From assembly GCF_036373705.1 (NCBI RefSeq), contig NC_089851.1, positions 38,555,470 to 38,619,469 on the forward strand: a DNA stretch of 64,000 bases, written 5' to 3'. Shown in pieces: positions 21,640-34,800 of the stretch (positions are counted from its first letter, which is position 1; each line of letters starts with the position of its first letter). A model generated the notes under the pieces. It did not search any database and was not told the origin of the DNA. It saw only the letters and a program-made list of their open reading frames with translations. The position numbers and the translations under genes were made by a program. Origin of the DNA: Amia ocellicauda. Taxonomy: Eukaryota; Chordata; Actinopteri; Amiiformes; Amiidae.

Positions 21640-21810
21640 TTTAATAGCTTCTCTGATTTCTCTGCCACGCTGCTAGCAATGAGGTATAATTCAAATTTCT
21701 GAAGCCATACCTTCCAGTTTTCCTCCAAGTTGCCTTGAAGACACAAAGCTGATGGTGGTTACAGTATCAAACATTTTTTTTTAGTTGTGCTTTTAATTTC
21801 TTCTTTCTGT

Positions 21811-21930
21811 CTTCTGACACCATGTTATGTTTTTATATATATTTTGTAGGTGCAGAACGAGATAACACGGACACGAGATAATTGCATCAGCAGGAACTAT
21901 TCTTTTTACTGAAGTCCTCTATCAATGACA
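21811..21930 (-). repeat. Gypsy 5' LTR and primer-binding-like site
   Basis: On the minus strand the LTR starts TGTCATTGATAG and ends ATAACA, about 108 bp. It is followed at once by TGGTGTCAGAAG (21822-21811), a TGG-starting sequence as expected for a tRNA primer-binding site. The LTR is short for this group. Confidence 0.65.
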
Positions 21931-23814
21931 AAACATTACAGCAGAATTGGATTTGAGCTACTGAATTAACTAGTTTTATTTTAATTTGTATTAAAAAAAT
22001 ATAAAACTGAAGAAAATGTTACATTGCAGTTTACTGTTCTGAAATTTTTGCTATTTCCAATTTGAGTTTAGTTTTTTCTATCTTTTCTATCTCTATGTAC
22101 CGCTTCCTCTTCTCAATAATTAGATTGTGTTGTTGTTCCATGATCATAGCAATGGTGATGCTTGTCTATCTCTCTGAGTTGCACTCTGCTGCTCCAGTAC
22201 AGCTTGCAAGAGTGGGACCTCATTTGCTTGCTTGCTCAACTGAAATATGTGGATTAAAAAAAAAGTGTTACTTTATTTATGTCAACATGTATGTTAATAT
22301 AGTAGCATTAATATAATTCCCTTTAAAGTTTCAGTAACACATTTGAAAAAAATAGCAAACAAATCATAATGATCATAACAAATTTCATGTTGTTACAAAT
22401 GGTCTGATTTCATGTTATTTTTCATATGATCATGTTGTTGTTAACCTATCAACATACCTTTGCCATTTAACAAAGTTTTCATTTCAACACTGCTTGTCTG
22501 AGACACAATGTTGTCAATGGCTGGCTCAGACAGACTCCACTTTCCTGTTCACCGGCAATCCTCCAAAACATCGGAGAATCATCCCCAAAGATTTCAATCA
22601 CTAGTTTTTTTTTTTTGGGGGGGTGGGGGGGTGTTGCAGTACGCGGTTATTTCTGCTTAAATACTTATTTTTCTCCTCCTGTACCATATTCTTTCACCCT
22701 TTTTATACGTCTTTTACACAACACACTGTGGATTGACACCATTAACTATTTTGGTTATATTCTCTCATGCCTTGTGTTTTAGTTCATCAGTACAAGTTTC
22801 AGAAAATGTTCCCAAAAGTATATGTTTATCGTAATTGTATACCTCTGATAAGTACATCTTTTCTGTTACTGTAAACTGGGATCATTTGTTGTTGTTTTTT
22901 TCATTCCAGTGTCTTAAAATGTGGATGGATGAAATAAGTGTTCAAACAGAGATGTAGAGGCAAACAAAAGATGCAGTATTTATTTTTCAAAATGACAACA
23001 TGCAAACATCTATACACAGGAAAAAAATAAAATAAAAAACAAACAATGAGGCAGACAACCAGGAACAAAAAAACTATACATAAAAAATATATTAAGGTTT
23101 CCCTCAGTTAAACCCAAAGAGGGAAACACCACCAACATGGAAATAAAAATAAAAATAATTAAATAATTCTCCTTTGAGTTTCACATTTACAAAGAAATTC
23201 CACAAACTGGGAGCAAGAAACAGAAGCACATTTTAATTCTCCCTATTCTGTCTCCCAGACTGACTAAAACCCAGCATTTTATACACAGAAACTAAAGTCC
23301 CAGGAAACACCAACTAGTAAGTATGAAATAATACAAAATGAATACATCTTTGCAAGAAAGCATAAAATAAACAGACAAAATTGCATTATATAAAAGAAAG
23401 AAGATGTCTAAAAAAGATGCTACTTCAAACCAGCCAGCACAGTATATGTTGTTTTAACTAGTTTATTTTATATTCTGCATATGTGTTCTTTAAGCACAGT
23501 ATCTACTCTTAGTAATTAACTTACACTGCTACAAGCAATTATCACTTTTTTCTGTACCTTTTTCTGAAGTGGCTTGATTACCTGCATCTCATTTGATGCA
23601 TTTATTTACGCATTTAGGCAGTAGTAATAAGCTTGTAGTTTGTGACTCACGGGAGCTGTGTACCACCCTCTGTTATCAGAAACTGTTTAATTATATTCAC
23701 ATTTTAGTTTTTAGCTCCTGTACAGTATAATTGTGCATTTGGTTGCTTTGCCATCAAAAAAGGCTGTTAATTGTGTTAGCATTCCTGACATTCCAGGGCA
23801 CTTAACTTTAGTTT
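21931..23814. other. AT-rich intergenic DNA, no host gene seen
   Basis: No supported gene. The minus strand at 22140-22030 could encode a short coiled-coil end (IIEKRKRYIEIEKIEKTKLK then LEIAKISEQ) like those of transposon accessory proteins. Homopolymer T and G runs lie at 22603-22631. The stretch 22990-23400 is A-rich. Confidence 0.45.
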
Positions 23815-24060
23815 GCAATCAGACAATTGGTTCAGCCAGAAGTCTCTGTCCTGGGCCTTTTCCTGTTCTCTCTCTACACCGATTCTCTTGGCCCCTCATT
23901 GCATCCCATGGATTATTCTACCATTTCTATGCAGATGATGCCCAGATCTTCTTGTCTGTTCCTTCTTCTGACCCTCTCATCCCCTCTCGCATCTCTTCCT
24001 GTCTGTTATTTCCTCCAAGATGCCCTCGCACAACCTCAAGCTCAACCTCATGGATATAAT
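23815..24060 (+). mobile_element. L2-type LINE reverse transcriptase fragment
   Basis: Frames here resemble the RT of the element at 49.5-50.5 kb: SLCPGPFPVLSLHR, then YHFYADDAQIFLSVPSSDPL around the catalytic A-D-D. The frame breaks near 23900 and the similarity ends near 24050. Confidence 0.75.
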
Positions 24061-24440
24061 CCAAATAATAAGAAATTAATGAAAAAGGGGGTGCAGGAGC
24101 CAACAGGGACATGCACACCATCCAATAGGAGGAGGAACAAAAGGTCACGCTAGACTGGAAGTCAACCCATAGCTGGAGCTTGACCTTCATCAACTGCCTG
24201 AGAAACAGCAGTGAGGGGGGAAGTGGTTTGTAGGGTACTACCAGGATGCTTAGACACAAGCTAACAGCTAGAACAGAAAGCGAAAGCTGAGAATGCAGCT
24301 CATTCTCTAACAAAACAGCGCAAGGTGATAGTAATATCATACAGGTTACCAAGGCTCAAATGAAGCCAACACCGGGTTCCCAATATATTCAGTTTTTACA
24401 TTATTATTTCAATTTGTAAAACTGGTAAATCTTCAGATAC
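24061..24440. other. Unassigned DNA downstream of CARNS copy 2
   Basis: No gene or known repeat is recognised. Unit homology with copy 3 starts at about 24445, shared GGATGGGCATTTTTAT. Confidence 0.4.
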
Positions 24441-24577
24441 ACTTTTGCAGGATGGGCATTTTTATCAATGTATTTATTGTTTAAAGCAGACCTTTAGAAA
24501 GCACTACATGATCTTAATACTAATAAGGAAACAGCTTTCTTGTAAATATGTTTTCAAGAATGAATGTTCAGTTGAGC

Positions 24578-24583
24578 TTTATT
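24578..24583 (-). promoter_or_regulatory. Polyadenylation signal of CARNS copy 2
   Basis: AATAAA on the minus strand, about 40 bp after the TAA stop at 24621-24623. The same signal at the same distance is present in copy 3 (60872-60877). Confidence 0.65.
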
Positions 24584-24620
24584 TAGACATAAAGCTGGAT
24601 AGACGTCTGCTAGAGTGTTT

Positions 24621-25829
24621 TTACATTAGGGGGTCCAGGAAATATTTGACTGGATGCTCTTTAGAATCCAATCCAAGGATTTTTGAGACAATCAGGAGTC
24701 TCTTGAAGACTTCCTCCTTGCTGGGGCTAAAGCTGGAAATGTTAAGAGCGGCAACTTCAAAGCCAGATTTGCTGGACTCATCTCTTATCATAGAACTATG
24801 GATAATTCCATTTATCTCCAAATTATTTAAATTTGCAGTGAATGAATGGTTTTCTAATGCCTGCAGATACTGAGTCATGGAGGTTGAGATCCCAGCAACG
24901 TGGCCCCTGGGCTCTGGGGTCCAAGCATGTGGTCGGATATCAAAGGCAATTAGAAAGCTAGCCAGAATAAGGTCAAACCCGTAGACAGCCTTAATCCAGG
25001 CAGGCAAGTAGTTCCCACCCATTCTTGGATTGATCTCTATGAGTTTTGGACCTGTTTCAGTCATTTTTAAGTCAACATTGAAGACACCGTTCTTCAGGCC
25101 ACAGTAGATACAGCTCTGGTAAGCTGCAGTGACCAGCTGGGTCACCTTCTCAGGACAGAGCTTAGAGGGCATGCTGTGTGATGAGTTCAGAAAGTAAGGG
25201 AGTTGAGAAGGCCCACAGTCGGAGACAAAGGCAGCCAGTAACTTCCCACTGAAGATGATCAGGTCAACATCATGCTTCATCCCCCCCACATACTCCATTA
25301 GCAATGGTTTTTGTCCAATTCCCAGAGTGAAAAGTTCTTCATGTTGTATGCTATCAAAGAATTCCTGACATTGCTGGAGATTCTCTACCATTTTGACACC
25401 CAATGCATCTGCGCTGTATTGTAGTTTCATTACCACAGGGAACTCGACTTTCTCTGTCACCTCTTGAAGCTCTGCTGGACTGTTGACTTGCAAGCAGGGC
25501 ACTGTGTAGAGTGAGACATCAGGGAAGTGCTGCAGACTGTGAGCAACTCTTCCCAAGTGCTGCTGGGTGTGACTTTTCTTTTTGGCAATGTTGATCACTT
25601 CAACACCATTACTAGGGAGACGTAGCTCTTGGCACACAAGAGATGTCAGAACAGAACAGTTACAAACAAATGTTAAGCAGCCATTGATATTCAGATTTGA
25701 CTCACATATCATTCTGGCTATATTGCAGGCATGAGCTTCATCTTGTGAGTGATCAGTAAAATTGTAATGCAGAAATTTCCACACCAGGTGGGTTGCAGGG
25801 TGATCTGATTCGGGATTTACCAAGATTAC
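24621..25829 (-). CDS. CARNS1: CARNS copy 2, coding exon 8 (ATP-grasp domain)
   Basis: This 1209-nt terminal exon starts in phase 0 (TTTTTTAG|GTAATC) and encodes 402 residues plus TAA. It begins VILVNPESDHPATHLVWKFL. Key sites are VVMKLQYSADALGVKMV (altered Gly loop), LLMEYVGGMKHDVDLIIF, FNVDLKMTETGPKLIEINPR and MGGNYLPAW. It is about 82% identical in residues to copy 3's exon. The DNA contains 141 identical bases at 25457-25597 next to strongly diverged blocks. Confidence 0.92.
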   Translation of the reverse strand, partial: VILVNPESDHPATHLVWKFLHYNFTDHSQDEAHACNIARMICESNLNINGCLTFVCNCSVLTSLVCQELRLPSNGVEVINIAKKKSHTQQHLGRVAHSLQHFPDVSLYTVPCLQVNSPAELQEVTEKVEFPVVMKLQYSADALGVKMVENLQQCQEFFDSIQHEELFTLGIGQKPLLMEYVGGMKHDVDLIIFSGKLLAAFVSDCGPSQLPYFLNSSHSMPSKLCPEKVTQLVTAAYQSCIYCGLKNGVFNVDLKMTETGPKLIEINPRMGGNYLPAWIKAVYGFDLILASFLIAFDIRPHAWTPEPRGHVAGISTSMTQYLQALENHSFTANLNNLEINGIIHSSMIRDESSKSGFEVAALNISSFSPSKEEVFKRLLIVSKILGLDSKEHPVKYFLDPLM

Positions 25830-28800
25830 CTAAAAAATAAAAAGAGAAATAAACAAATGACAATTAGGCAGTTTATATGTACTAACCAAGTGGCTCTAAC
25901 CAGAAGAACGATAGAATCAAACAATAATTTGTTAATGTTTTAGTGTGGCTGTTATTTCTTTCACACATTAAGAAAAGTATTACTAGGAAGAGTCTGAATA
26001 ATTTTAGTATACAAAAATAATGATAGGTTATTATCATAACCTTGGTTACCTGAAAAAGAAAGACAGCCATTACTGAATGGGAAGAGCCTTCTGACCTGCC
26101 AATCAGTGAAAACATGTACCAAAACTTCCCAATAGGGGCCCTGCTGGCAGGAGGAAGACCCGCCCCCAGCGTCTGTGAAAAGTCTCCTCCTGACTGCAGC
26201 TGCCTGCCATTTCTTCATCAGGAAGGTCGTCTGGCCGAGCGACCCCTGAAGGGTAATGGCTGTCTTTCTTTTTCAGGGAACTTGGGTTATGATAATAACC
26301 TATTGTTCCCTTTCAAATCGAAAGACAGCCATTACCGAATGGGAAGACTATACCAGAGCTGTCATGAGTCCTGACACCTGATTTAAGCCCCAATCCCATC
26401 ATGGCAAGCATAGGCCTCACAGGGCCAGAGGGCCAGCTGTTTGAAGTACCTGGGTTCCCAAGTTTGGGTGCAACCGGTTCACCACATTGAGGTGGTAGAA
26501 CCTTGTGACAGTTTGTTGCAGCATTACACAAGTCTTCAAGTGTGGCGCCATGAAAGTGAGCCCACGACGTGTCCTGTCCCCTTGTTGAGTGCGCTGAGAT
26601 GTGTTCAGGCATGGGAACTTTAGCAGTCTCATAGGTGTGCCGGATCGCGCCCGCCCTCCAGTGCGCTAGTCGTTGTTTTGAAACTGACCTCCTTCTGGTG
26701 GTAGAACCTTAGCAGACAAAGAGCTGGTCGGATTGTGCACTGTCCTCTGCATATAACACTTCAAAGCCAGGGCAGAGTGTGTGTAGTCTGCAATCCTCAT
26801 CCGATGTATGTGGAGGGGGATGGAAAGACTCCAGGTCAATCAGTTGATTAATGTGGAATGCCGACACGACCTTAGGTAGGAAGGCCAAGTTTGTCCTCTG
26901 AGTGACTCTGTCGTTGCTTCCTGAGAAGATCAGACAGGCTTTATCCACAGACGAGGCGTGAATTTCACTAATTCTCCTTGCATAAGGAAGGCTGCCTTGA
27001 CTGAGAGAAAGCGGAGCTCCATTGTGGAAATGGGCTCAAAGGGAGCACCGCTAAGCCCTTGCAGAACTAATTCCATGTCCCAGACTGGAATTGTGTCCTT
27101 TACTGGTGGTCTCAAACGTCTAGCACCCTTCAGAAAATGGGTTGCCAGGAAATGGGCTCCTGTGGAGACATTGTCAATCTTATCATGGCATGCTAAGATG
27201 ACAGCCAGATGTACCTTCAATGTGGATGCTGATTTCCCGTCTTCTAGCAGCTGTTGCAGGAAGCACATGACAATGACAATTAGCTGTTGTAGGTTCTTCA
27301 CTTTGCTCCAGTTTGCTCATACAAATGTAAGATAAGAGTGTCTGCTAAATGACAAATAATATATAACATTGTGCTGATCATCTGTGCCAGCATTGCAAAC
27401 CACAACTGGCAGTGGGGAGTGGGGGAAGGCATACAGCAGTTCCTCTGGCCATGGGTGAGCAAAAATGTCTGCCTCCTGTTTCCAGGGAGACAGTGGGTCA
27501 TTGCCCATCCTTTCTCATATCTGTTCCACCACCTGATATTTCAGACTCCTGTATTGGACACCTTACATAAACTGTAGAATGTACAGGCATCCAAGGGGGG
27601 AGCTGATCTCTCAACCAGTGGTGGTCTCACTGGGTTTCTCATTCCTTCTTCCTTTACTTGAAGCTGCAGCAGATTTCAATGGAGGAACCGAAGAGCGAGC
27701 GAGACTCCTGCTGTACACTTCCCCCTGAAGAGAAGCAAAGCTCCAAGAGTAGTAGACGATAAAACTCTGAAGAGTGCAAGTGGATAGCCATCCAGTTAAT
27801 CCAACTCTGAAGCACACTTCTCCAACTTTTAGTACACATGCAAGCAAAATGAAACTAAAAGCAGTATCTCAGTATGCATGTGTACATGCAAGCTGCACTC
27901 AGGACTTTTCAAAGACACTGGGGGCGAGTCTTCCTCCTGCGAGCAGAGCCATTATTGGGCAGCTTTGGTGCATGTTTTCACTGATTGGTAAGGCAGGAAT
28001 TGTAGTCTTTGTCTTCCTTAGATTTGCTCATAGGCTGTATACAATACAGTTTAATTTAGTCTCCTAAAGACAGATCTCAGGCTTCAGATGTCTATACAAT
28101 TTACCCTGATGTTTTGCTTCTTGGCTGTGTGCCACACGGACATCTTCTTGGACTCGCCTCCTCCGATTACAAGTATTGTCTTCCCGGCTATGAAGAAGGA
28201 GTGGGCTCTTTGGCACATGGTCTGTAGGAGGGGTTCCACAGTATGGGCCAGCCTTGGGAGCATCAGGAGACTGAAGGCTGTGCTGTAAACCCCTCTGTGG
28301 TGGGCAGTCAACCTCAGGAGAAGAGGGCGCAGTTTTCCATCATGCTGCATCAGTGCAAAATCCACCCCTGGAGAGCAACAGCACCAGCATAGTTATGTAT
28401 CAAAGTTGTAGCATCTAATAATGAGTGTGTGTAATTTTGTAATTGTGCTTTCTTTTTGAAAAAGTAAAACTGCTCTGTAAATGAATCAGGTTAAATTTAA
28501 GATATAATTAACTATGCTTTACATTTTTTATTGAAAACTAGATGCCATAACAGCAGTACCTATCAGATCAGTCTGAGCTCCAGCTCCACCCTTGTCCTGG
28601 TCTGAGAGCTGTGACTGATAGTCCATGACAGCCTGCATAGCTGCCTCAGCCCACTGTTTAATGATCTGCTGAATGGCAGTGAGGTCGTCTTGTGTGAAGC
28701 CCCACTCCTGCAGAGTGACCTCCAGAGTCTGCAGCACAGTGGACCTTGCACTGGCTGGAGCCTCCACCTTATCCACCCAGCACACCACCTGAACACAACA

Positions 28801-31800
28801 ACAGAGCACTGTAAGTAGTAATATTATGTTAGTAGTACTATTTACTCCTGGTCCTGGAGGACTACAATGTTACACTTTTAACTTACAATCATCAATTAGA
28901 AGGGAACAGTTCAAGTAAGTCATTGTGAGCTCATGAAGGATGTTTTCACCCACAGGCAGATGTGGTTTCTATTGAACAGCAACTTCAATCACACCTGTTC
29001 ATTTTTATGAGATTTTACTTTTGTCCATGGAGCACAATTCTGTGTCTGTACTGACTGGACATAATGAACATTGTATAAGCTATTTTGGTCAAATTACAGC
29101 AACAGGTCAATAAAGGAGGAAGTGAAACAGCTAAATGATAAAAATGGAAGTATCTTAGAAAATGAACAAGATGTGGTAAATGTTCTAAATCAGTATTTCA
29201 CAGAGGTTTTTACAAAATAAAAAACTGATAACATGCCACAGGTTAACAATCAGTCCTTTCAAACTCAAAGAGATCAGGATAAATGAGGAGGAGTGAAGAG
29301 CCATTATTAATATTTAAGATATGCTGTATAATATTTTATATTATAAATAATGACGTGTGCAGATTTGGCAAATTGGATTTATTAGTGAAAGGCCAACGAA
29401 GCAGTTGTTAAGGATACACCTTTCTTAATTCCTCTTACCGGATCTGTTTTTCTATGATAAGAGAAACGGCCCACCAATGTATTGCCCATGGGTTTGTTCA
29501 TTTGTGGATTTCCTGTTTCTCCTCTCAAAGCTAAAGATGTTACTTCATTGTTAAGAAAACCACAAGATCGTACAGTTTGTATGCTGTAACAGGACCAGAC
29601 ATATGCTGCCATGATGACCTTCTCCCTCGGGAAGGGCAGCCTACAGGCTTTGCGGAGCTTGCATCTTTTGAAGCTTTTTGATTGGATGAACGGCCACAAC
29701 ATTCTACGTCATTTTTACATCAAAAGCTACACTTGTGTTTGTAAAAGTTAAGTCTCACTGAGGGAACGGGCCTGATGTGACACTTCCAAGCTAGCTTGAT
29801 TAAAGTTCTATTTGTGTTATATCAATGACTTTTCCAGTTATTTCCAAGAAGGGTTCAACAAGGAGGTAATAAAAGGACTAACAGAATTAAAAACAAACAA
29901 ATCACCTTTGCCAGATGGTATATTTCCAACAGTGCTTAAAGAAATTAGGGAAATTATTTATTGGCCTTCGCTGTATTTTTGCACTTATGTTGTAAGTCGC
30001 CCTGGATAAGGGCGTCTGCCAAGAAAAAAAAAAAATAATAATAATAAAATAAAAAAAATTGGCCGCAAACTAAAATATTCCAAATTATATTAGAAATTAG
30101 AACAGTGGATGTGTCATCTGATTGGAAAACTGCAAATATCATACCAAACCACAAGAAAGGGGACAAAACTGAGCCAGGAAATTACAGACTAATCAGTCTC
30201 ACCTGCATCACTTGTACAATTTTTGAAAAACATATTAGATTTCTTGAACATGCAACTGCACCTGTAGATCATGTAAAAGCATATATGATATACTTAGATT
30301 TTCAGAAAGCTTTTGATAAAGCTCCACACCAAAGACTGATCCTAAAATTGGAAGCTGCAGGTATTCAGGGTAATGTAAGGAGATAATGAACTGGTTTATG
30401 TATAGGAATTATATATAGAATTTGCCAGTAAGTTACTGTACTTATTACAATAACACAAGAGTACTTGTAAAGTGTCATACTATAAAGTTTACAGTGAAAT
30501 ATGTTTACTGTAAACTCTGTGAAGTTACTGGACTATTATGTATTTTTCCTTAAGCATTTGTTATATTCAGTACTGATTGTTTTAATTTACTCTGGGTTGT
30601 TATTTACACTTATATTGTCATTGTTTCATCCCACACAATGAGAGGGAGGCGGCAGTGCGATGAGATAATGAGCCGAGTGAGCAGGACAAGCCAAGTAAAC
30701 AAAGGGACAGTTTGAGCTTTCAGGGGGCTGGAATAGATGCAAACATTCAGGTACAACTACTAGAGCTGCAGTAACAGGATGATAGCAGTTGGAAGAGACC
30801 CGGAGTGCACTTGAGGACTGAGACGCTAGTAGCAGTAGTTCCCTTTTTTTTCTACTACTTTTATATCAGACTACTTTCCCTGCTTTCCTTGTGACACTTT
30901 CTAAACAAAGTAACACCCGGGGCCTTGATGGGTGCTATGGGATGTGAATGAGGGAAGCAGCGTTGTGGGAGAGAGCCGGAAGGTTTACATCTAAAGCCTT
31001 TATTTTTGTTAGTTAAAATCAAATAATTCAAATTCAAAACCAGTGAGCAGTGCAGTCAGGCAGTCAGGATTGAAATCAAATATTTCCCAATTCTTTCCAT
31101 TTCACTCCCTACTGCCTCGGCACTGTGCAGCCTCTCAACTGTGAGGCCAGTGGCACACCCCATCACAGGGGCTTTAAATCTAATTTTCAATTATCCAATT
31201 AAACGTATTTTCAATGCACGGGGACTGGAGAGGGAGAAAACAAATTTAGACGTGCGCAGTGAAAAACTTGAATATAATTAAATAAACAAAGTGGAGAATC
31301 GTGCAATTGGCTGAGACCATTACAAAATTATAAATTAACTGATAATTGCTGCTGTCCTGGCAGTAGGGAAGATATTAACCTTTATTTTACTGTGAGCTAC
31401 ATTCATGATTTTATTAACATCCAAATCCTATGGTAAAATGCACCATGTTACAAACTATGGCTTTATCCCTAATTTACAAAAAAAAAAATAGTTGGCAAGA
31501 CAATTTTTTCTTGGTACCATATTTTGCTGACTTTTGACTGACTGCCCTCCAGCTACCTGGAAAAGAGCTTTCTTTCTGTAATCAAAGACCATTAACCCCA
31601 AACAATGGGTTTCTTAGAAATCTAGTCCAGTGGTTCTGAACCCTGGCCCAGGATGACCCCATGCCCTGCTATTGTTTCAACCGAGTTGTCAATTGCCCAT
31701 GTCAGGGATGGACACTGGAAACTGGTCGCTTCTTACATCATCACACAAAATGACCTGCTTTCCATCTTCATGTTCTATCACTCATATGGAGTCCATCTCC

Positions 31801-34800
31801 CTGTGCCTCGGCACCTCAGTGCAATATTGATCTAAATCATACTGAACCTGTGATAGCTGAGGCTGATCATCTGCAGCACGGCATACGGTGGCTCTGATGC
31901 GGAGAGCAAGTTTTCTTAATACCTCAGGAGCTATATGAACAAAAACAAATACGAAAGTTGCCATATCAGCTTTTTACTTGTATTGTATTAAACCTATATT
32001 TTACAGGGTTGTATGTATAGGAAAATATTTTAAGAACTTCAGGCAACAGTGTTCTATACTGAACAAAAATAAATGCAACATGTAAAGTGTTGGTCCCATG
32101 TTTCGTGAGCTGAAATGAAATTTCCTAGAAATGTTCCATATTTACTAAAAGCTTTTGTCTGCAAATGTCTTTACATCCCTGTTAGAGCCCATTTCTCATT
32201 TGCTAAGATAACCTGACAGGTGTGGCATAACAAGAAGCTGATTAAACAGCATGATCATTACAGGCACACCTTGTGCTGGGGACAATAAAAGGCCACTCTA
32301 AAATGGGCAGTTTTGTCACAACACGATACCACAGATGTCTTAAGTCTTGAGGGAGTGTTCAATTAGCATGCTGACTGTAGGAATGTCCACCAGAGCTGTT
32401 GCCAGAGAATTTAATGTTAATTTCTCTAACATAAGCTGCCTCCAATGTTGTTTAAGAGAATTTGGCAGTATGTCCAACCAGCCTCACAACTGCTGGCCAT
32501 GTGTAACCATGTTTCCACATCTGGCTGATGTGCTACCCGAACAGCTGATGAAACTATGGGTTGGCACAATCAAAGAATTCCAGCAATCAGCAGCCAATTG
32601 CGTGTTCTTAATCTGACACTTGAAATCCATAGATTAGGTCCTTATGAATGTATTTCAACTGACTGATTTCCTATATGAACTGTAACTCCGTAAAATCTTT
32701 GAAATTGTGATAGCACCTTCAATGGCACAGTCTCCTTTGTCTCTATCCTGGGGCATGTGCCCACTACTACTGCACCAAAACCACCTGATGTTCCTTTGTC
32801 TGCCTTCATAACACTAACATCACCTTTCTTAGCTTGAGATATTTTTATATTGTATTTCTCTTTAACTTCAATACAAGACTGTTCCCTTTCTTATTTTTTA
32901 GTTTGAAAAGTGAATGCAAGGGGTTGTGTGCTTTTGTCTTTCTGTCAGTGCTGTACATCCTGATCTGAAAGTGGCAAATGAGGTCTTAAAAGTCTTTGAT
33001 TTACCTTTAAAAGCTACGCTCTGTTCCAGCTTCAGTGGTTTCTGAGGCTGGACCGATTCATAAGATGCTGAGATGAGAATGGACTCTCCTTCCTGGATCC
33101 TGGGCAGGAGAGCTAGTGTGGCACTGAGGACTCCTTCCCTGTCCCTCTTCACAAGGGTCGTCTCGTTATCACAGGAATACCAGCCCCCACCAGAAGGCTG
33201 AACGATAACCTACAGAGTTAAAGTCAGAAGTGCTGGACAGTTAGGCCTCAGAAGGCTTGTGCACCATTTCCACATTCAAAACAACACCCCACATGTTTTG
33301 AGTTCATTGTTCAGTTCCAGACCGCTAAAGAACCTGAACATGCCTACATATAGCTACATTACTTTCTACTGTTAGAGGCAAAACATATCAATATGTTCCC
33401 ACACATAGACATTCAAAATTCCAGTGCAGGAATTGTGCAGGTCATATAACAGTCAAGTTTGTACTTTTACTGTAAAATCTGTCAGCTCTAGAAGTTAGAG
33501 AACAGCTCTGTGCCAGTGCCTTATTAACCCCTTCATTTTCAGCATTATTGATTTTGATAGTGGTTACGTATGAATTTATTTTAGAGTAGCTAATACTTTG
33601 GACATATGGATCTCATCAATTTGCCATTGATGCTTATATTGTCAATAATAAGCTGAAGATTGTAAAATATAGTGAGAGAATGTTTCATTATCATTCAACA
33701 TTTTAAAAATCTTTTACTGAAAACTATGTTTGGGACAAGATAAAACACAGCATTTCTCTTAATTATATTCTATTAGCCTATATTGATACTGTCAACTTTT
33801 TATTGATTGAAACACTTTCTGGATTAGGTTTATTCTGCATCTTGTATCACACAGGAAACACACTTACTTCATGGCAGCTCTGTAATTCTGGATGTTGAAG
33901 AAATGTGTCGATGGCTCCAGGCATAAGCTCTTGCAGTTGTTCTTTCAACTGGACTGAAACTACTGTTATGCTGGGGTGTGGGGGCCAGGATGTGGGGAGA
34001 GGGTGGAAGGAGAAGGCCAGGGTTTGGGGTATGCCCACCCCTTTCTGGGACAGCAGCTGGCGAGTCAGTAGCATGTTTTCAGTGATCCTGCTGAGCTGTG
34101 GAGAGCCACAGGCTGGACAGTCCAAATCTGCCTCCAGTTTGCTGTCCAGGCATGGTCCCTCTTTATCCTGGGCTTGGGTGCTGTAGCTGCCCAATGAGCT
34201 CAGGAAGTAGCTGACACGACAGGGAGGTTGGAAGGAATCAAGGTAAGTGTGGCCCCCTTCTTCAAAAGTGATCGCTTTATGGACACGGAGAGAGAAGAGC
34301 CCAGGGTGCTCAGGGGAAGGGATCTTGGAGAGCCACGTGGAGGACAAGCAAAGCAGCATGTGGCCTGTGAAGACGGTGATACAAGAGATCAGGCACCATT
34401 TTGGGGAGGGCATGAAAGGTGTGGTCTCTCAAATGGTACTTCATGTGCTTTTGTTCCCTTCTATCTAATCCCCCAGCCTTTGATGAAATGTTGAGATATT
34501 ATTAATTGTGTTGTTGGTTCCAGTTTTTATCTGAATCATGAACATCTTTGTTCTTCATTGTTCTCAATTAATTCTAATAAAATATACCAGTTTTCAACAC
34601 ATTGTATTTTTTTAGATTGTTCATCTCAGGGTGTTTAGGTTGAAGTATGCATTTAGAAATTAAAATTAAACTGTTCTCCTGCCCCAAATAATATATAATC
34701 TTTATTAGTGTTTCCCCACTGAATGAACATTAATATCCAAAATAATAAGTACGGGAAACAGTCGATTGAACTAATTGGGTGGTAACTTTTTCCTTCTGTA

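Larger units (their letters stand above)
16332..21930 (-). mobile_element. Ty3/gypsy retrotransposon, decayed, with nested Tc1
   Basis: This is a minus-strand LTR element. The 5' LTR is at 21823-21930, a primer-binding-site-like stretch lies at 21811-21822, and remnants of gag, protease, RT, RNase H and integrase follow in the usual Ty3 order toward lower coordinates. A matching 3' LTR remnant is at 16332-16388, sharing GCAGGAACTATTCTTTTTAC. The Tc1/mariner element at 16656-17876 has jumped into the 3' end of pol. Another unidentified insertion of about 430 bp lies at 19190-19620 between RT and RNase H. The RT catalytic box is mutated and frames are broken, so the element is inactive. Confidence 0.85.
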
